From assembly GCF_900182955.1 (NCBI RefSeq), contig NZ_FXUL01000001.1, forward strand, positions 649,742 through 713,741: a DNA stretch of 64,000 bases, written 5' to 3'. Source of the DNA: Noviherbaspirillum suwonense (GTDB lineage: Bacteria > Pseudomonadota > Gammaproteobacteria > Burkholderiales > Burkholderiaceae_D). Positions 7,270 to 16,610 of the stretch are shown here, one piece after another (positions within the stretch are counted from its first letter, which is position 1; every line of letters begins with the position of its first letter). The translations under genes and the position numbers were made by a program. Under the pieces are notes generated by a model. That model was given only the letters and a program-made list of their open reading frames with translations. It did no database searches and was not told the DNA's origin.

Positions 7270-8501
7270 ACGCACCCAGCCCATCGCAAGACACTCTCCA
7301 GGCGCAAGCGCCCCGCAAGAACGGCAAGCGCCGCGTGCTGCTCATCGCTTTCACCCTCGTCGTGCTGGCCGCGCTCGTGGCCTACGGCGCATGGTGGTTC
7401 GTCTTCGCCCGGCACTTCGAAAGCACCGATGACGCGTATGTCGCCGGCAACGTGGTGCAGGTGACGCCGCAGGTCGGCGGCACCGTGATCGCGATCCATG
7501 CCGACGACACCGAGCGGGTCGAGGCCGGCAAGCCATTGATCGAACTCGACCCGAGCGACGCCAAGGTGGCGCTGGCCCAGGCCGAGGCGCAACTGGCGCA
7601 GGCGGTCCGCGAGACCCGCACGCTGTTCGTCAATACCGGCGCGCTCAATGCCAACATTGCGCTGCGCACCACCGAGCTCAACCGCGCCCGCGACGACCTG
7701 GCGCGCCGCACCAGCCTGATCGGCACCGGCGCGGTGTCGGGCGAGGACATCGAGCATGCGCGCAATGCGGTCAAGGGCGCGGAGTCGGCGCTGCAGGCCG
7801 CGCGCGAGCAGCTGGCCTCGAACCAGGCGCTCACCAGCACCACGCCGGTGGCCGAGAACCCGAACGTGCTGCGCGCCGCGAGCCAGGTGCGCGCCGCCTA
7901 CCTCGCCAGCGCCCGCACCACCTTGCCGGCGCCCATCACCGGCTACGTGGCGCGGCGCTCGGTGCAGGTCGGCCAGCGGGTCGCGCCGGGCGCGCCGCTG
8001 CTGTCCATCGTGCCGCTCAATTCGCTGTGGGTGGATGCAAATTTCAAGGAAGTGCAGCTTGCGCACATGCGCATCGACCAGCCGGTGACGCTGCATTCCG
8101 ACCTGTACGGCTCGGATGTGACCTACCACGGCAAGGTGGTAGGCATGGCCGCCGGCACCGGCGCGGCATTTGCGCTGCTGCCGAGCCAGAACGCGAGCGG
8201 CAACTGGATCAAGGTGGTGCAGCGGGTGCCGGTGCGCATTGCGCTCGACCCCAGGGAACTGGCCGAGCGGCCGCTGCGCATCGGCCTGTCGATGCAGGTG
8301 AAGGTCGACATCGCCCGCGATGACGGCACCTCGCTGACGACCGCCGCCGCCGCCCGCACCGCGCCGGCCTACGAAACCCGCGTGTTCGAGTCCGCCGACC
8401 GCGACGCCGACGCCGAGATCGCGCGCATCATCGCCGTCAACAGCGGCGCCGGTAGCGCCGCAGGCAGCGCCAACGGCAGCCCAGCGGTCGCGAAGAAATA
8501 G
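7266..8501 (+). CDS. emrA: EmrA-type membrane fusion protein (HlyD family)
   Basis: 411 aa. One membrane helix (about residues 20-43) follows a short basic cytoplasmic head; the periplasmic part begins FESTDDAYVAGNVVQVTPQV, the biotinyl-lipoyl-like half typical of EmrA. A helical hairpin follows (about 90-190), then the second lipoyl half LPAPITGYVARRSVQVGQRV and the beta-barrel domain. It links the EmrB-type transporter to the outer membrane channel. The length is close to E. coli EmrA (390 aa), with an Ala/Gly/Ser-rich C-terminal extension. The gene ends one base before the emrB start. Confidence 0.9.
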   Translation: MNAPSPSQDTLQAQAPRKNGKRRVLLIAFTLVVLAALVAYGAWWFVFARHFESTDDAYVAGNVVQVTPQVGGTVIAIHADDTERVEAGKPLIELDPSDAKVALAQAEAQLAQAVRETRTLFVNTGALNANIALRTTELNRARDDLARRTSLIGTGAVSGEDIEHARNAVKGAESALQAAREQLASNQALTSTTPVAENPNVLRAASQVRAAYLASARTTLPAPITGYVARRSVQVGQRVAPGAPLLSIVPLNSLWVDANFKEVQLAHMRIDQPVTLHSDLYGSDVTYHGKVVGMAAGTGAAFALLPSQNASGNWIKVVQRVPVRIALDPRELAERPLRIGLSMQVKVDIARDDGTSLTTAAAARTAPAYETRVFESADRDADAEIARIIAVNSGAGSAAGSANGSPAVAKK

Positions 8502-8502
8502 C

Positions 8503-10056
8503 ATGGCCGGACCTCCACGCCCCGCATTGCCGCCGCTGACCGGCGCGCCGCTCGTCCTCGGCACGCTGGCGCTGTCGCTGGCCGTGTTCATGAACGTGCT
8601 CGACTCGTCGATCGCCAACGTGTCCATTCCCGCCATCTCGGGCGACATGGGCGTGTCGCCGCAGCAGGGCACCTGGGTCATCACGTCGTTCGCGGTGTCC
8701 AACGCGATCTCGGTGCCCCTGACCGGCTGGCTGACGATGCGCTTTGGCCAGGTGCGCCTGTTCATCACGTCCATCCTGCTGTTCGTGCTGGCCTCCTTCC
8801 TGTGCGGCATCGCGCCCAGCATCGAAGTGCTGATCGCGGCGCGCGTGCTGCAGGGCGCGGTCGCCGGCCCGATGATCCCGCTGTCGCAGGCGCTGCTGCT
8901 GGGCAGTTATACGCCGGCCAAGAGCGGCATGGCGCTGGCCTTCTGGGGCATGACGACGCTGGTCGCGCCCATCATGGGGCCGCTGCTGGGCGGCTGGATA
9001 TCGGACAACTACACCTGGCCGTGGATCTTCTACATCAACATCCCGATCGGCGTTTTCGCGGCCTGGGCGACCTGGTCGATCTACAAGGAACGCGAGTCGA
9101 AGACGGTACGGCTGCCGATCGACAAGATCGGCCTGGCGCTGCTGGTGATCTGGGTCGGCTCGCTGCAGATCATGCTGGACAAGGGCAAGGAACTGGACTG
9201 GTTCAACTCGGGCGAGATCATCATCCTGACCGCGGTCGCGCTGGTGTCCTTCATCTACTTCATCATCTGGGAACTGGGCGACGACCATCCGGTGGTCGAC
9301 CTGTCGCTGTTCAAGGGCCGTAACTTCAGCGGCGGCGTGGTCGCGATCTCGGTCGCCTACGGCCTGTTCTTCGGCAGCCTCGTGATCCTGCCGCTGTGGC
9401 TGCAGACGCAGATCGGCTACACCGCCACCGAGGCCGGCAAGGTGATGGCGCCGGTCGGCATCTTTGCGATATTGCTCTCGCCGGTGGTCGGCAAGCTGCT
9501 GCCGAAAATCGACGCCCGCTATGTGGCTTCCACCGCCTTCCTGATCTTCGCACTGGTGTTCTTCATGCGCTCGCGCTTCACGCCCGACGTCGACACCATG
9601 ACGCTGATGATCCCGACCATCATCCAGGGCGCGGCGATGGCGATGTTCTTCATCCCGCTGACTTCCATCATCCTGTCCGGCCTGTCGCCGGAGAAGATAC
9701 CGGCGGCGGCCGGCCTGTCGAACTTCGTGCGCATCATGTTCGGCGGCATGGGCACCTCGCTGACCTCGACGCTGTGGGACAACCGCAGCGCGCTGCATCA
9801 TGCGCAGCTGGCCGAACATAGCGGCCCGGGCAATCCGGCGTTCACCGCCGCGGTGCAGGGCATGCAGGCGCAGGGCATGTCGGAACAGGGCGCCTGGGCC
9901 GTGATCGAGCGCACGCTGTCGGTCCAGGCCGGTACGCTGGGCGCGACCGACATTTTCTATATGTCGGCGATCCTGTTCTTGCTGCTGATCGGGCTGGTCT
10001 GGATGACCAAGCCGTCGCGCAGCGCGGCGCCGGTTGATGCGGGCGGTGCGCACTGA
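8503..10056 (+). CDS. emrB: DHA2 family MFS drug transporter (EmrB/QacA type)
   Basis: 517 aa with about 14 hydrophobic segments, the DHA2 count. Motifs match EmrB: LDSSIANVSIPAISGD in helix 1, the loop GWLTMRFGQVRLF, and the motif C-like run FWGMTTLVAPIMGPLLGGWI. It uses the proton gradient to expel hydrophobic compounds through EmrA and the NodT channel encoded upstream. It is the last gene of the operon; the following genes have their own leader. The exact substrate is unknown. Confidence 0.92.
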   Translation: MAGPPRPALPPLTGAPLVLGTLALSLAVFMNVLDSSIANVSIPAISGDMGVSPQQGTWVITSFAVSNAISVPLTGWLTMRFGQVRLFITSILLFVLASFLCGIAPSIEVLIAARVLQGAVAGPMIPLSQALLLGSYTPAKSGMALAFWGMTTLVAPIMGPLLGGWISDNYTWPWIFYINIPIGVFAAWATWSIYKERESKTVRLPIDKIGLALLVIWVGSLQIMLDKGKELDWFNSGEIIILTAVALVSFIYFIIWELGDDHPVVDLSLFKGRNFSGGVVAISVAYGLFFGSLVILPLWLQTQIGYTATEAGKVMAPVGIFAILLSPVVGKLLPKIDARYVASTAFLIFALVFFMRSRFTPDVDTMTLMIPTIIQGAAMAMFFIPLTSIILSGLSPEKIPAAAGLSNFVRIMFGGMGTSLTSTLWDNRSALHHAQLAEHSGPGNPAFTAAVQGMQAQGMSEQGAWAVIERTLSVQAGTLGATDIFYMSAILFLLLIGLVWMTKPSRSAAPVDAGGAH

Positions 10057-10072
10057 TCGATCGCTTGTGCGG

Positions 10073-10153
10073 GCGTCGAACTACTGATTTTCTCCTGGCA
10101 CTCAGGCAGCTTCATCCGGCATCCGGTCGGGCGAGCGCAAGGGGAGAAAATTA
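10073..10153 (+). promoter_or_regulatory. Duplicated leader, copy A (upstream of first LRR gene)
   Basis: This 81-bp stretch aligns without gaps to 12146-12226 in front of the second LRR paralogue, including 17 identical bases GGCACTCAGGCAGCTTC (10097-10113). Both copies end at a GTG start with GGAGA-type ribosome binding sites. The identical block has GG-N10-GC spacing, like a sigma-54 -24/-12 element, but lacks the usual TT before GC, so that reading is tentative. Confidence 0.5.
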
Positions 10154-12070
10154 GTGGCACATCCGGTCGTCAGTAATTCAAGCGGGAAAAGCATTGCCCA
10201 AGGCAGTACTGAAGCTGGGCGCGGGGCGAGCCGGGAGGGTGGCCGTGGCGGCGAAAGACCGGGCCGATCCAGCAAGACGCCAGTACTGACTGCCGTTTCG
10301 CCAGCGGACAGCGGGTGTTTGCAAATGCCTTTGAACTTGCCGCCGGCCGCCATGGAAGCAGCAGGCCTTGCGGGATCCCGGCCCATTTATGGCGCATCCT
10401 CGACGCTGGCGATACGCGGGCCGGCGCAAGACAGCAGCACCCACCAGCTGGATGGGATGGAGACGCTGATCGATCATTTCAATCTGAACCTGCATCGTTC
10501 GGATTTTGGCTCAAGCGGCCAGCCCTATGAGCAAATGGCTTATGTCACCCATGTGCTGAAAGCATGTCATGGCCGGCCGGGCGACCTCAGCAGGTTCATT
10601 GACCTCGATGTGCCTATGCGCAAGCGAATTTCATCGGGTGGCAGCATAGATGAAACCTACTCACTCAACTTGTACAGGGCGCTGGCCCAGACAGCCCTCG
10701 TGGCCCATATCCGGGTACAAGACTACCAGCCGGAACTCGATAAAAAATCCTGGCTGAGAGAAGGTGAGCTTTTCGGCAACAATGAAGATATCACCTGGCT
10801 GGAACTGTGGGACTGCGACTTTAACGATGCCGATGCCAGTGAGCTGGCCGGCGCACTCGAGACAAACAAGGCTGTCAGGACGCTTGTTTTCAGGGATTGC
10901 GTTATTTCGCCTGATGGCGCACGTGCCTTCGCCGAGGCGTTCGAGCGTCGACCGGACATGTTGGTGATGGGCCTGACTCCGGGCCGAATCAGCTCGCCGG
11001 TAAAGGCGATCGTCCAGGGCGACGGACACGACGCGAAAGCGATCGACCCTTCGGAAGGATCTGCAAGTTCGATGCGAATGCTGACGAGCAGCAGCGGCAC
11101 GCCGTTCCCTTTCAATACTGCTAGCCCATCGAACGCGACCACGACGACAGCCACGCGGCTCGATGTCGTAGGCGGTCGCAGGCTTCCAGGCAGCGTATTT
11201 CCGGCAACCGGTTCGTCCACCGTCAACGACCTGGACCTCTGGTTTCCGCCAAACCCGCGGCTGGCGACGACGCTCGCGCTGGCCGGATCGCATATCGCCC
11301 CGGCAGATTCCTCCTCGGTGCGGATCAGGACTGCCCGGGAAAGCGCATTGCGCGCATCCGCAGTCGAGACCCGTGCGGCATTTCGGGGGGAAGCGCCGCT
11401 GGAAGCGTTGAAAAAGGTTATTGCCAACGACCAGTGGGCCAGGATAGAGCTGCCTGAATCCTTATTCAGGATTGGTGCAGCGGAGAGCCTGTTAAAGACG
11501 GTTAATCCCTATCGTGAATTTATTCAACGGGAATGGCTGGAACAGGCTCCTCTGCGTTATCTCGATTTGACGAGCGAGGCTGGCAGCGCCGTTAATGTCC
11601 TGGAAACGGTGGGCATGATCATCACATTGCTGCAGAACTGCGATCGATTGACTACACAGAAAAAATCAAGTTTGAGGCTTGGAATCGATGTGCACTCGGC
11701 GCAGCTGCAGGCTTCCGTAGTCTCGATCACCCGAACAGAAAAGGAACTCCTTTTCCATCGATTATTTGCAGCGCTGGCGGCGGATACGATGGTCATTCGC
11801 CTCAGCCTTGCCGGATTCGACTCGGCATGGTTGCCTTCAGGGCAGCATGCCGATTATTTCGAGAGCCTCGCAACCAACACCGTGCTGCAGGAACTTGACC
11901 TTTCCAATGTGAAGTTGAGCGATTCCGGCGCTTTCGCGCTTGCCAAGGCGCTGAAGCAGAATCGCTCCATCAGCTTGATCGACCTGCGCGGATGCACGAC
12001 CTCGGATAAGGGCGGCAAGACCTTGTACGGCGCATTGCTGGCAAGGCGCGACATCGAGGTAATCCAGTAG
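10154..12070 (+). CDS. LRR-containing protein of unknown function, paralogue A
   Basis: 638 aa from a GTG start. There is no signal peptide or membrane helix; the first 60 residues are Ser/Gly/Arg-rich and look disordered. Two copies of a ribonuclease-inhibitor-like LRR end segment are visible: LELWDCDFNDADASELAGAL followed by a second repeat around residues 213-275, and LDLSNVKLSDSGAFALAKAL near the C-terminus. A Ser/Thr-rich linker separates them. The second module begins ESALRASAVETRAAF and the first lacks that opening half, so this copy seems truncated in module 1. It is homologous to the next gene. An extracellular or translocated effector-like protein is possible from the disordered head plus LRRs, but no secretion system is present here. 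Function unknown. Confidence 0.75.
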   Translation: MAHPVVSNSSGKSIAQGSTEAGRGASREGGRGGERPGRSSKTPVLTAVSPADSGCLQMPLNLPPAAMEAAGLAGSRPIYGASSTLAIRGPAQDSSTHQLDGMETLIDHFNLNLHRSDFGSSGQPYEQMAYVTHVLKACHGRPGDLSRFIDLDVPMRKRISSGGSIDETYSLNLYRALAQTALVAHIRVQDYQPELDKKSWLREGELFGNNEDITWLELWDCDFNDADASELAGALETNKAVRTLVFRDCVISPDGARAFAEAFERRPDMLVMGLTPGRISSPVKAIVQGDGHDAKAIDPSEGSASSMRMLTSSSGTPFPFNTASPSNATTTTATRLDVVGGRRLPGSVFPATGSSTVNDLDLWFPPNPRLATTLALAGSHIAPADSSSVRIRTARESALRASAVETRAAFRGEAPLEALKKVIANDQWARIELPESLFRIGAAESLLKTVNPYREFIQREWLEQAPLRYLDLTSEAGSAVNVLETVGMIITLLQNCDRLTTQKKSSLRLGIDVHSAQLQASVVSITRTEKELLFHRLFAALAADTMVIRLSLAGFDSAWLPSGQHADYFESLATNTVLQELDLSNVKLSDSGAFALAKALKQNRSISLIDLRGCTTSDKGGKTLYGALLARRDIEVIQ

Positions 12071-12145
12071 GCTATACACGGCCAGCCTGGGTATAAGCGC
12101 CGTGCATGCGAAGGCAGGCGAAGAGGTTTGATCAAGCCTGCGTGA

Positions 12146-12226
12146 GCGTAGAACTATTATTTCACCCCAGGCACTCAGGCAGCTTCGTTCGGCATTCGGT
12201 TGGACGAAGCTGCCAGGAGAATGCGA
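12146..12226 (+). promoter_or_regulatory. Duplicated leader, copy B with RBS-proximal hairpin
   Basis: Gap-free counterpart of 10073-10153. In this copy GGCAGCTTCGT (12178-12188) and ACGAAGCTGCC (12204-12214) form a perfect 11-bp stem with a 15-nt loop that ends right at the AGGAGA ribosome binding site (12215-12220). Copy A does not keep this stem. It could affect translation initiation or mRNA stability. Confidence 0.5.
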
Positions 12227-14185
12227 GTGGCCCAGCCAGTCAAGAACAATTCGAGCAATCGCCAGGTCGCTCAGGATAGCGATAGCGACAACGATAACGA
12301 AGATATTACGGCCAGCGGGGCCAACGGGCGCGGTGGCAGCAGTCCCGGCCAAGCCGGCAAGTCGCCGGCAGTGAGCACCACATCGACGCCAACCGGCGGG
12401 CACATGGCGAACCCGGCCGCCAGGCAGCCGTCGCCGACGGGAAAATCCGGCGCTTCCGGATCGCAACCTGCCTATGCACCAGCTCAGACGCCATCTGCGC
12501 GGGAGAAGGCCCTGCGCGCTTCGGCCGACCTGACACGGGTAGCGATGCAGGCGAGCGATCCGCTGAAGGCATTAAAGACCATCTTCAAAAACGCGAACGA
12601 AGTCAGGCTGGTGCTGCCGGCGTCGTTCGCGCTGGAAAGCAAGTCCGATCCGTACGGGCAGATGTGCGGGCGAAAATGGCTCAAGCAGCTTCCGATCCGT
12701 CATCTCGATCTGAGGCTTGCCCCTACACCTGACAGCAAGGTGCAGCGTATCGATCAGATAGTGTTCGTAAGCCGGTTGATCAGTGATCTTGACGATCTGG
12801 CGAACAGTGGGAATTCGGCGCCGACTGTAGACCTCGACCTGCCCATGCTTCCGGCAACCATGGGGTTCAGCGCCATGGACGACATGTGTGTCAAGAATCT
12901 TTACGATGCGCTTGCGCGCAGCAAGATCGTGGTCCGTGTCCGGGTCAAGGACTACCAGCCGGAATACGACCGACTGGGCTGTCTTGTGTTCGACAATGAA
13001 ATTTTAGCCAGCAATAAGAAAATCACGGAACTTGAACTGGCTGATTGCGAGTTCGACGACAAGGCAGCCGGCGAGCTTGCCGGCGCGCTGAAAGCGAATA
13101 CTTCGATAAAAACGCTCGTCCTGAACAATTGCAGCATTCCGGACGCCGGCAGCGCGGCACTCGCGAAGGCATTTTCGCAAAGGCCGGACCTGCAGGTCGT
13201 CGGGTTTGATCCCGGAGCAGCCGCCTTGGCCGCGCCGCAGGGAAAACAGCCAGGCGGAAGCGGCGGCAAAGCAGGCAAGGGCTCCGCGGGCGCTGTCGTT
13301 GCGACAACGGGGAATGGCGCGAAAGCACTTGCCGGCAATACAGCCAGCGCATCCACCACGACCACGACCACGACCACTCCCGCAGCCAATGCATCGGGTC
13401 CTGCGACGACAAGCACGACCAGCAGGCCACCCGTAAATTTTCGGACCATGCATTCCAATGCCGGGCACGAGGCGGAACTGGCTGACTCTGCGGCCGAAGC
13501 GCAGGCGGCACTGAAGCAGGACGATCCGGCGCCCGCGCTCAGGCAACTGTTCAACCGGCGTGCCACGGTACGCATCGGTGTGCCGGCCAAGATCCTGTGG
13601 AAGGTGGACGACGCAAACGGCGTCGGTGATGGGTACGAACAGTTTTCCGGCGTCAAATGCCTGTCCACGCTCAAGCTGCGCAATATTGAATTCCATCCGC
13701 AGCCATGCCAGGCTGGCGAAACTCAATCCTGCCAGTTCGATTTTCTGGCTTATATGCTGGACAGCCTCGGCCAGCTACCCAAAAAGGGCTTGATCGGCAC
13801 CAGACTTGCAATCGTTGCACCGGACACCGGGACGGCGGAAGAAATAAGCGGGGGCACGGTGCGCGCCCAGGACAGCCTCTTCAAGAGCCTCGCCCGCGAC
13901 CGCCTGACAGCGCGCCTTGACCTGGGTTCCCTTGCGCCCAGGACCGAAGGCAGCGCTGCGCTATGCCGGTTTTTTGACAGCCTGCCCGGCAAGGCGCACC
14001 TGGTGGAACTCCGGCTGTGCGGCGCTGTGCTGAATCGCGCGGAGACCCTGGCGCTGGCCGACGGCCTGCGTGAGAACCAGTCTCTGCAGGTGCTGGACCT
14101 GACCGGCGCCTTGCTGGACGCCGGCGTCCGGCACCGGTTCGATGACGCCGTCCGGGATCGGCCCGATCTGAAGCTTGTTCACTGA
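12227..14185 (+). CDS. LRR-containing protein of unknown function, paralogue B
   Basis: 652 aa from the GTG at 12227. This start is chosen because leader and N-terminus align with paralogue A (MAQPVKNNSS against MAHPVVSNSS) and AGGAGA lies 6 nt upstream; TTG 12200 and ATG 12221 are alternatives. Two full modules of about 260 residues are seen, each opening with an Ala-rich helix (EKALRASADLTR and EAELADSAAEAQ) and closing with LRRs (LELADCEFDDKAAGELAGAL; LRLCGAVLNRAETLALADGL). They are joined by a low-complexity linker with a Thr run encoded by a hexanucleotide repeat (13353-13378). No signal peptide or membrane segment. The role is unknown; it is likely made together with or in place of paralogue A. 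Confidence 0.75.
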   Translation: MAQPVKNNSSNRQVAQDSDSDNDNEDITASGANGRGGSSPGQAGKSPAVSTTSTPTGGHMANPAARQPSPTGKSGASGSQPAYAPAQTPSAREKALRASADLTRVAMQASDPLKALKTIFKNANEVRLVLPASFALESKSDPYGQMCGRKWLKQLPIRHLDLRLAPTPDSKVQRIDQIVFVSRLISDLDDLANSGNSAPTVDLDLPMLPATMGFSAMDDMCVKNLYDALARSKIVVRVRVKDYQPEYDRLGCLVFDNEILASNKKITELELADCEFDDKAAGELAGALKANTSIKTLVLNNCSIPDAGSAALAKAFSQRPDLQVVGFDPGAAALAAPQGKQPGGSGGKAGKGSAGAVVATTGNGAKALAGNTASASTTTTTTTTPAANASGPATTSTTSRPPVNFRTMHSNAGHEAELADSAAEAQAALKQDDPAPALRQLFNRRATVRIGVPAKILWKVDDANGVGDGYEQFSGVKCLSTLKLRNIEFHPQPCQAGETQSCQFDFLAYMLDSLGQLPKKGLIGTRLAIVAPDTGTAEEISGGTVRAQDSLFKSLARDRLTARLDLGSLAPRTEGSAALCRFFDSLPGKAHLVELRLCGAVLNRAETLALADGLRENQSLQVLDLTGALLDAGVRHRFDDAVRDRPDLKLVH

Positions 14186-14234
14186 ACCGGCGCGACGCTG
14201 CCTGACCTCGCAAGGTCAGGCAGCGGCACAGCCT

Positions 14235-16490
14235 TCACTCCTGCCGCACGCAGTCAACGAAGTAGCCGCGCTTGCCATCGACTTCCCGGGTCACCAGGCC
14301 ATGCACGTCGGTCTCGAAGCCCGGGAAGCGCTCGTTGAAGTCGCGTGCGAACTTCAGGTAGTCGACGATGGTGCGGTTGAAGCGCTCGCCCGGGATCAGC
14401 AGCGGAATGCCGGGCGGGTAGGGCGTCAGCAGGATGGACGTGACGCGGCCTTCGAGTTCGTCGATGGGCACCCGGTCGATCTCGCGGTGGGCCATGCGGG
14501 CAAACGCGTCCGACGGCTTCATCGCCGGCAGCATGTCCGACAGGTACATCTCGGTCGTCAGCCGTGCCACGTCGTAGAGCTTGTAGAAGCCGTGGATCTG
14601 CTGGCACAGGTCGCGCAGGCCGACCCGCTCGTAGCGCGGGTTGGCCGCGGCGAACTCGGGCAGGATGCGCCACATCGGCTGGTTCTTGTCGTAGTCGTCC
14701 TTGAACTGCTGCAGCGCCGTCAGCAAGGTGTTCCAGCGGCCCTTGGTGATGCCGATGGTGAACATGATGAAGAAGGAGTACAGGCCGGCCTTCTCGACGA
14801 TCACGCCATGCTCGGCCAGGTACTTGGTGACGATGGACGCCGGGATGCCGGTGTCGCCGAACTGGCCGTCCAGCGACAGGCCGGGCGTGACGATGGTCGC
14901 CTTGATCGGGTCGAGCATGTTGAAGCCCGGCGCGAGCTTGCCGAAGCCGTGCCAGTCGTCCTCGGCGCGGATCATCCAGTCCTCGCGCGAGCCGATGCCA
15001 TCCTCGGCGAAGTGATCCGGGCCCCAGACCTGGAACCACCAGTCCTGGCCCCATTCCTGGTCGATCTTGCGCATGGCGCGGCGGAAGTCCAGCGCTTCCA
15101 GGATGCTTTCCTCGACCAGCGCGGTGCCGCCCGGCGGCTCCATCATGGCGGCCGCGACGTCGCAGGACGCGATGATCGCGTATTGCGGCGAGGTCGACGT
15201 GTGCATCAGGTAGGCTTCGTTGAACGCGTCCTGGTCCAGCTTCACGGTCTCGGACTCGCGCACCAGGATCTGCGACGCCTGCGACAGCCCGGCCAGCAGC
15301 TTGTGGGTCGACTGGGTCGAGAAGATCATCGACTCCTTGGCGCGCGGCCTGTCCTTGCCGATCGCGTGCATGTCGCGGTAGAAGTCGTGGAAGGTCGCGT
15401 GCGGCAGCCACGCCTCGTCGAAATGCAGCGTGTCGATCTCGCCGTCGAGCATGCTCTTCAGGGTCTCGACGTTGTACAGCACGCCATCGTAGGTCGACTG
15501 CGTGATGGTCAGGATGCGCGGCTTCTTGTTGACGGCCTCGCGGGCGAACGGGTTGGCTTCCACCTTCTTCATGATGTTTTCCATCTTGAATTCTTCCAGC
15601 GGAATCGGGCCGATGATGCCGAGGTGGTTCCGGGTCGGCATCAGGAACACCGGGATCGCGCCGGTCATGATGATGGAATGCAGGATGGACTTGTGGCAGT
15701 TGCGGTCGACCACGACGATGTCGCCCGGCGCCACGGTCGAATGCCAGACCATCTTGTTCGAGGTCGACGTGCCGTTGGTGACGAAGTAGCAATGGTCGGC
15801 ATTGAAGATGCGGGCCGCATTGCGCTCCGAGGCGGCTACCGGTCCGGTATGGTCGAGCAGCTGGCCGAGTTCCTCGACCGCATTGCAGACGTCGGCGCGC
15901 AGCATGTTTTCACCGAAGAACTGGTGGAACATCTGGCCAATAGGCGACTTCAGGAAGGCGACGCCGCCCGAATGTCCGGGGCAATGCCATGAGTAGGAAC
16001 CGTCCTGCGCGTAATGGACCAGCGCGCGGAAGAACGGCGGCGACAGGCCGTCGAGGTAGGACTTCGCCTCGCGGATGATGTGGCGCGCGACGAACTCGGG
16101 CGTGTCCTCGAACATGTGGATGAAGCCGTGCAGTTCGCGCAGGATGTCGTTCGGTATATGGCGCGAGGTGCGGGTTTCGCCATACAGGTAAATCGGGATG
16201 TCGGCGTTCTTGTAGCGAATTTCCTCGACGAAGGCGCGCAGCGATTTCAGCGCGGTGTCGGTTTCTTCGGTCGAGCCGCCGCCGAATTCCTCGTCGTCGA
16301 TGGACAGGATGAAGGCCGACGCGCGGGATTGCTGCTGGGCGAACTGAGACAGGTCGCCATAGCTGGTGACGCCGAGGACTTCCATGCCTTCCTTTTCCAT
16401 GGCGTCGGCCAGCGCGCGGATGCCCAGGCCGGAAGTATTTTCGGAACGGAAGTCTTCGTCGATGATGACGATGGGGAAGCGGAATTTCAT
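14235..16490 (-). CDS. Arginine/lysine/ornithine decarboxylase, PLP-dependent
   Basis: 750 aa from MKFRFPIVIIDEDF, preceded by AGGAGAG; the longer reading frame adds 15 unlikely residues. An N-terminal receiver-like wing domain (about 1-130) is followed by the fold-type I PLP domain and a C-terminal domain, as in AdiA, CadA and SpeC (711-757 aa). Signatures include HCPGHSGGVAF, the aspartate of LHFDEAWLPHATF, and the PLP lysine in STHKLLAGLSQ. The reaction is decarboxylation of a basic amino acid to a polyamine or agmatine with proton consumption, so it may serve acid resistance or polyamine supply. Arg, Lys or Orn specificity cannot be decided by eye. No antiporter gene is adjacent. Upstream folA is on the same strand 120 bp away. 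Confidence 0.92.
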   Translation of the reverse strand: MKFRFPIVIIDEDFRSENTSGLGIRALADAMEKEGMEVLGVTSYGDLSQFAQQQSRASAFILSIDDEEFGGGSTEETDTALKSLRAFVEEIRYKNADIPIYLYGETRTSRHIPNDILRELHGFIHMFEDTPEFVARHIIREAKSYLDGLSPPFFRALVHYAQDGSYSWHCPGHSGGVAFLKSPIGQMFHQFFGENMLRADVCNAVEELGQLLDHTGPVAASERNAARIFNADHCYFVTNGTSTSNKMVWHSTVAPGDIVVVDRNCHKSILHSIIMTGAIPVFLMPTRNHLGIIGPIPLEEFKMENIMKKVEANPFAREAVNKKPRILTITQSTYDGVLYNVETLKSMLDGEIDTLHFDEAWLPHATFHDFYRDMHAIGKDRPRAKESMIFSTQSTHKLLAGLSQASQILVRESETVKLDQDAFNEAYLMHTSTSPQYAIIASCDVAAAMMEPPGGTALVEESILEALDFRRAMRKIDQEWGQDWWFQVWGPDHFAEDGIGSREDWMIRAEDDWHGFGKLAPGFNMLDPIKATIVTPGLSLDGQFGDTGIPASIVTKYLAEHGVIVEKAGLYSFFIMFTIGITKGRWNTLLTALQQFKDDYDKNQPMWRILPEFAAANPRYERVGLRDLCQQIHGFYKLYDVARLTTEMYLSDMLPAMKPSDAFARMAHREIDRVPIDELEGRVTSILLTPYPPGIPLLIPGERFNRTIVDYLKFARDFNERFPGFETDVHGLVTREVDGKRGYFVDCVRQE

Positions 16491-16610
16491 GAACTCTCCT
16501 GATGGACGAGGCGCAGCATGCGCCTCCCTGTCCACGCCAATAAGGCAAAAGCCGAATTTTCGCAGATATGTGTCGGGTGCGCTGCAAAAGCAGACCGCAC
16601 AGCTTGCGAT

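Noticed and set aside
12183..12207. TTCG repeats in the second LRR leader as a possible hrpII or PIP box
   Set aside because: The spacing does not fit TTCG-N16-TTCG, and the copy upstream of the first gene does not keep the TTCG motifs.
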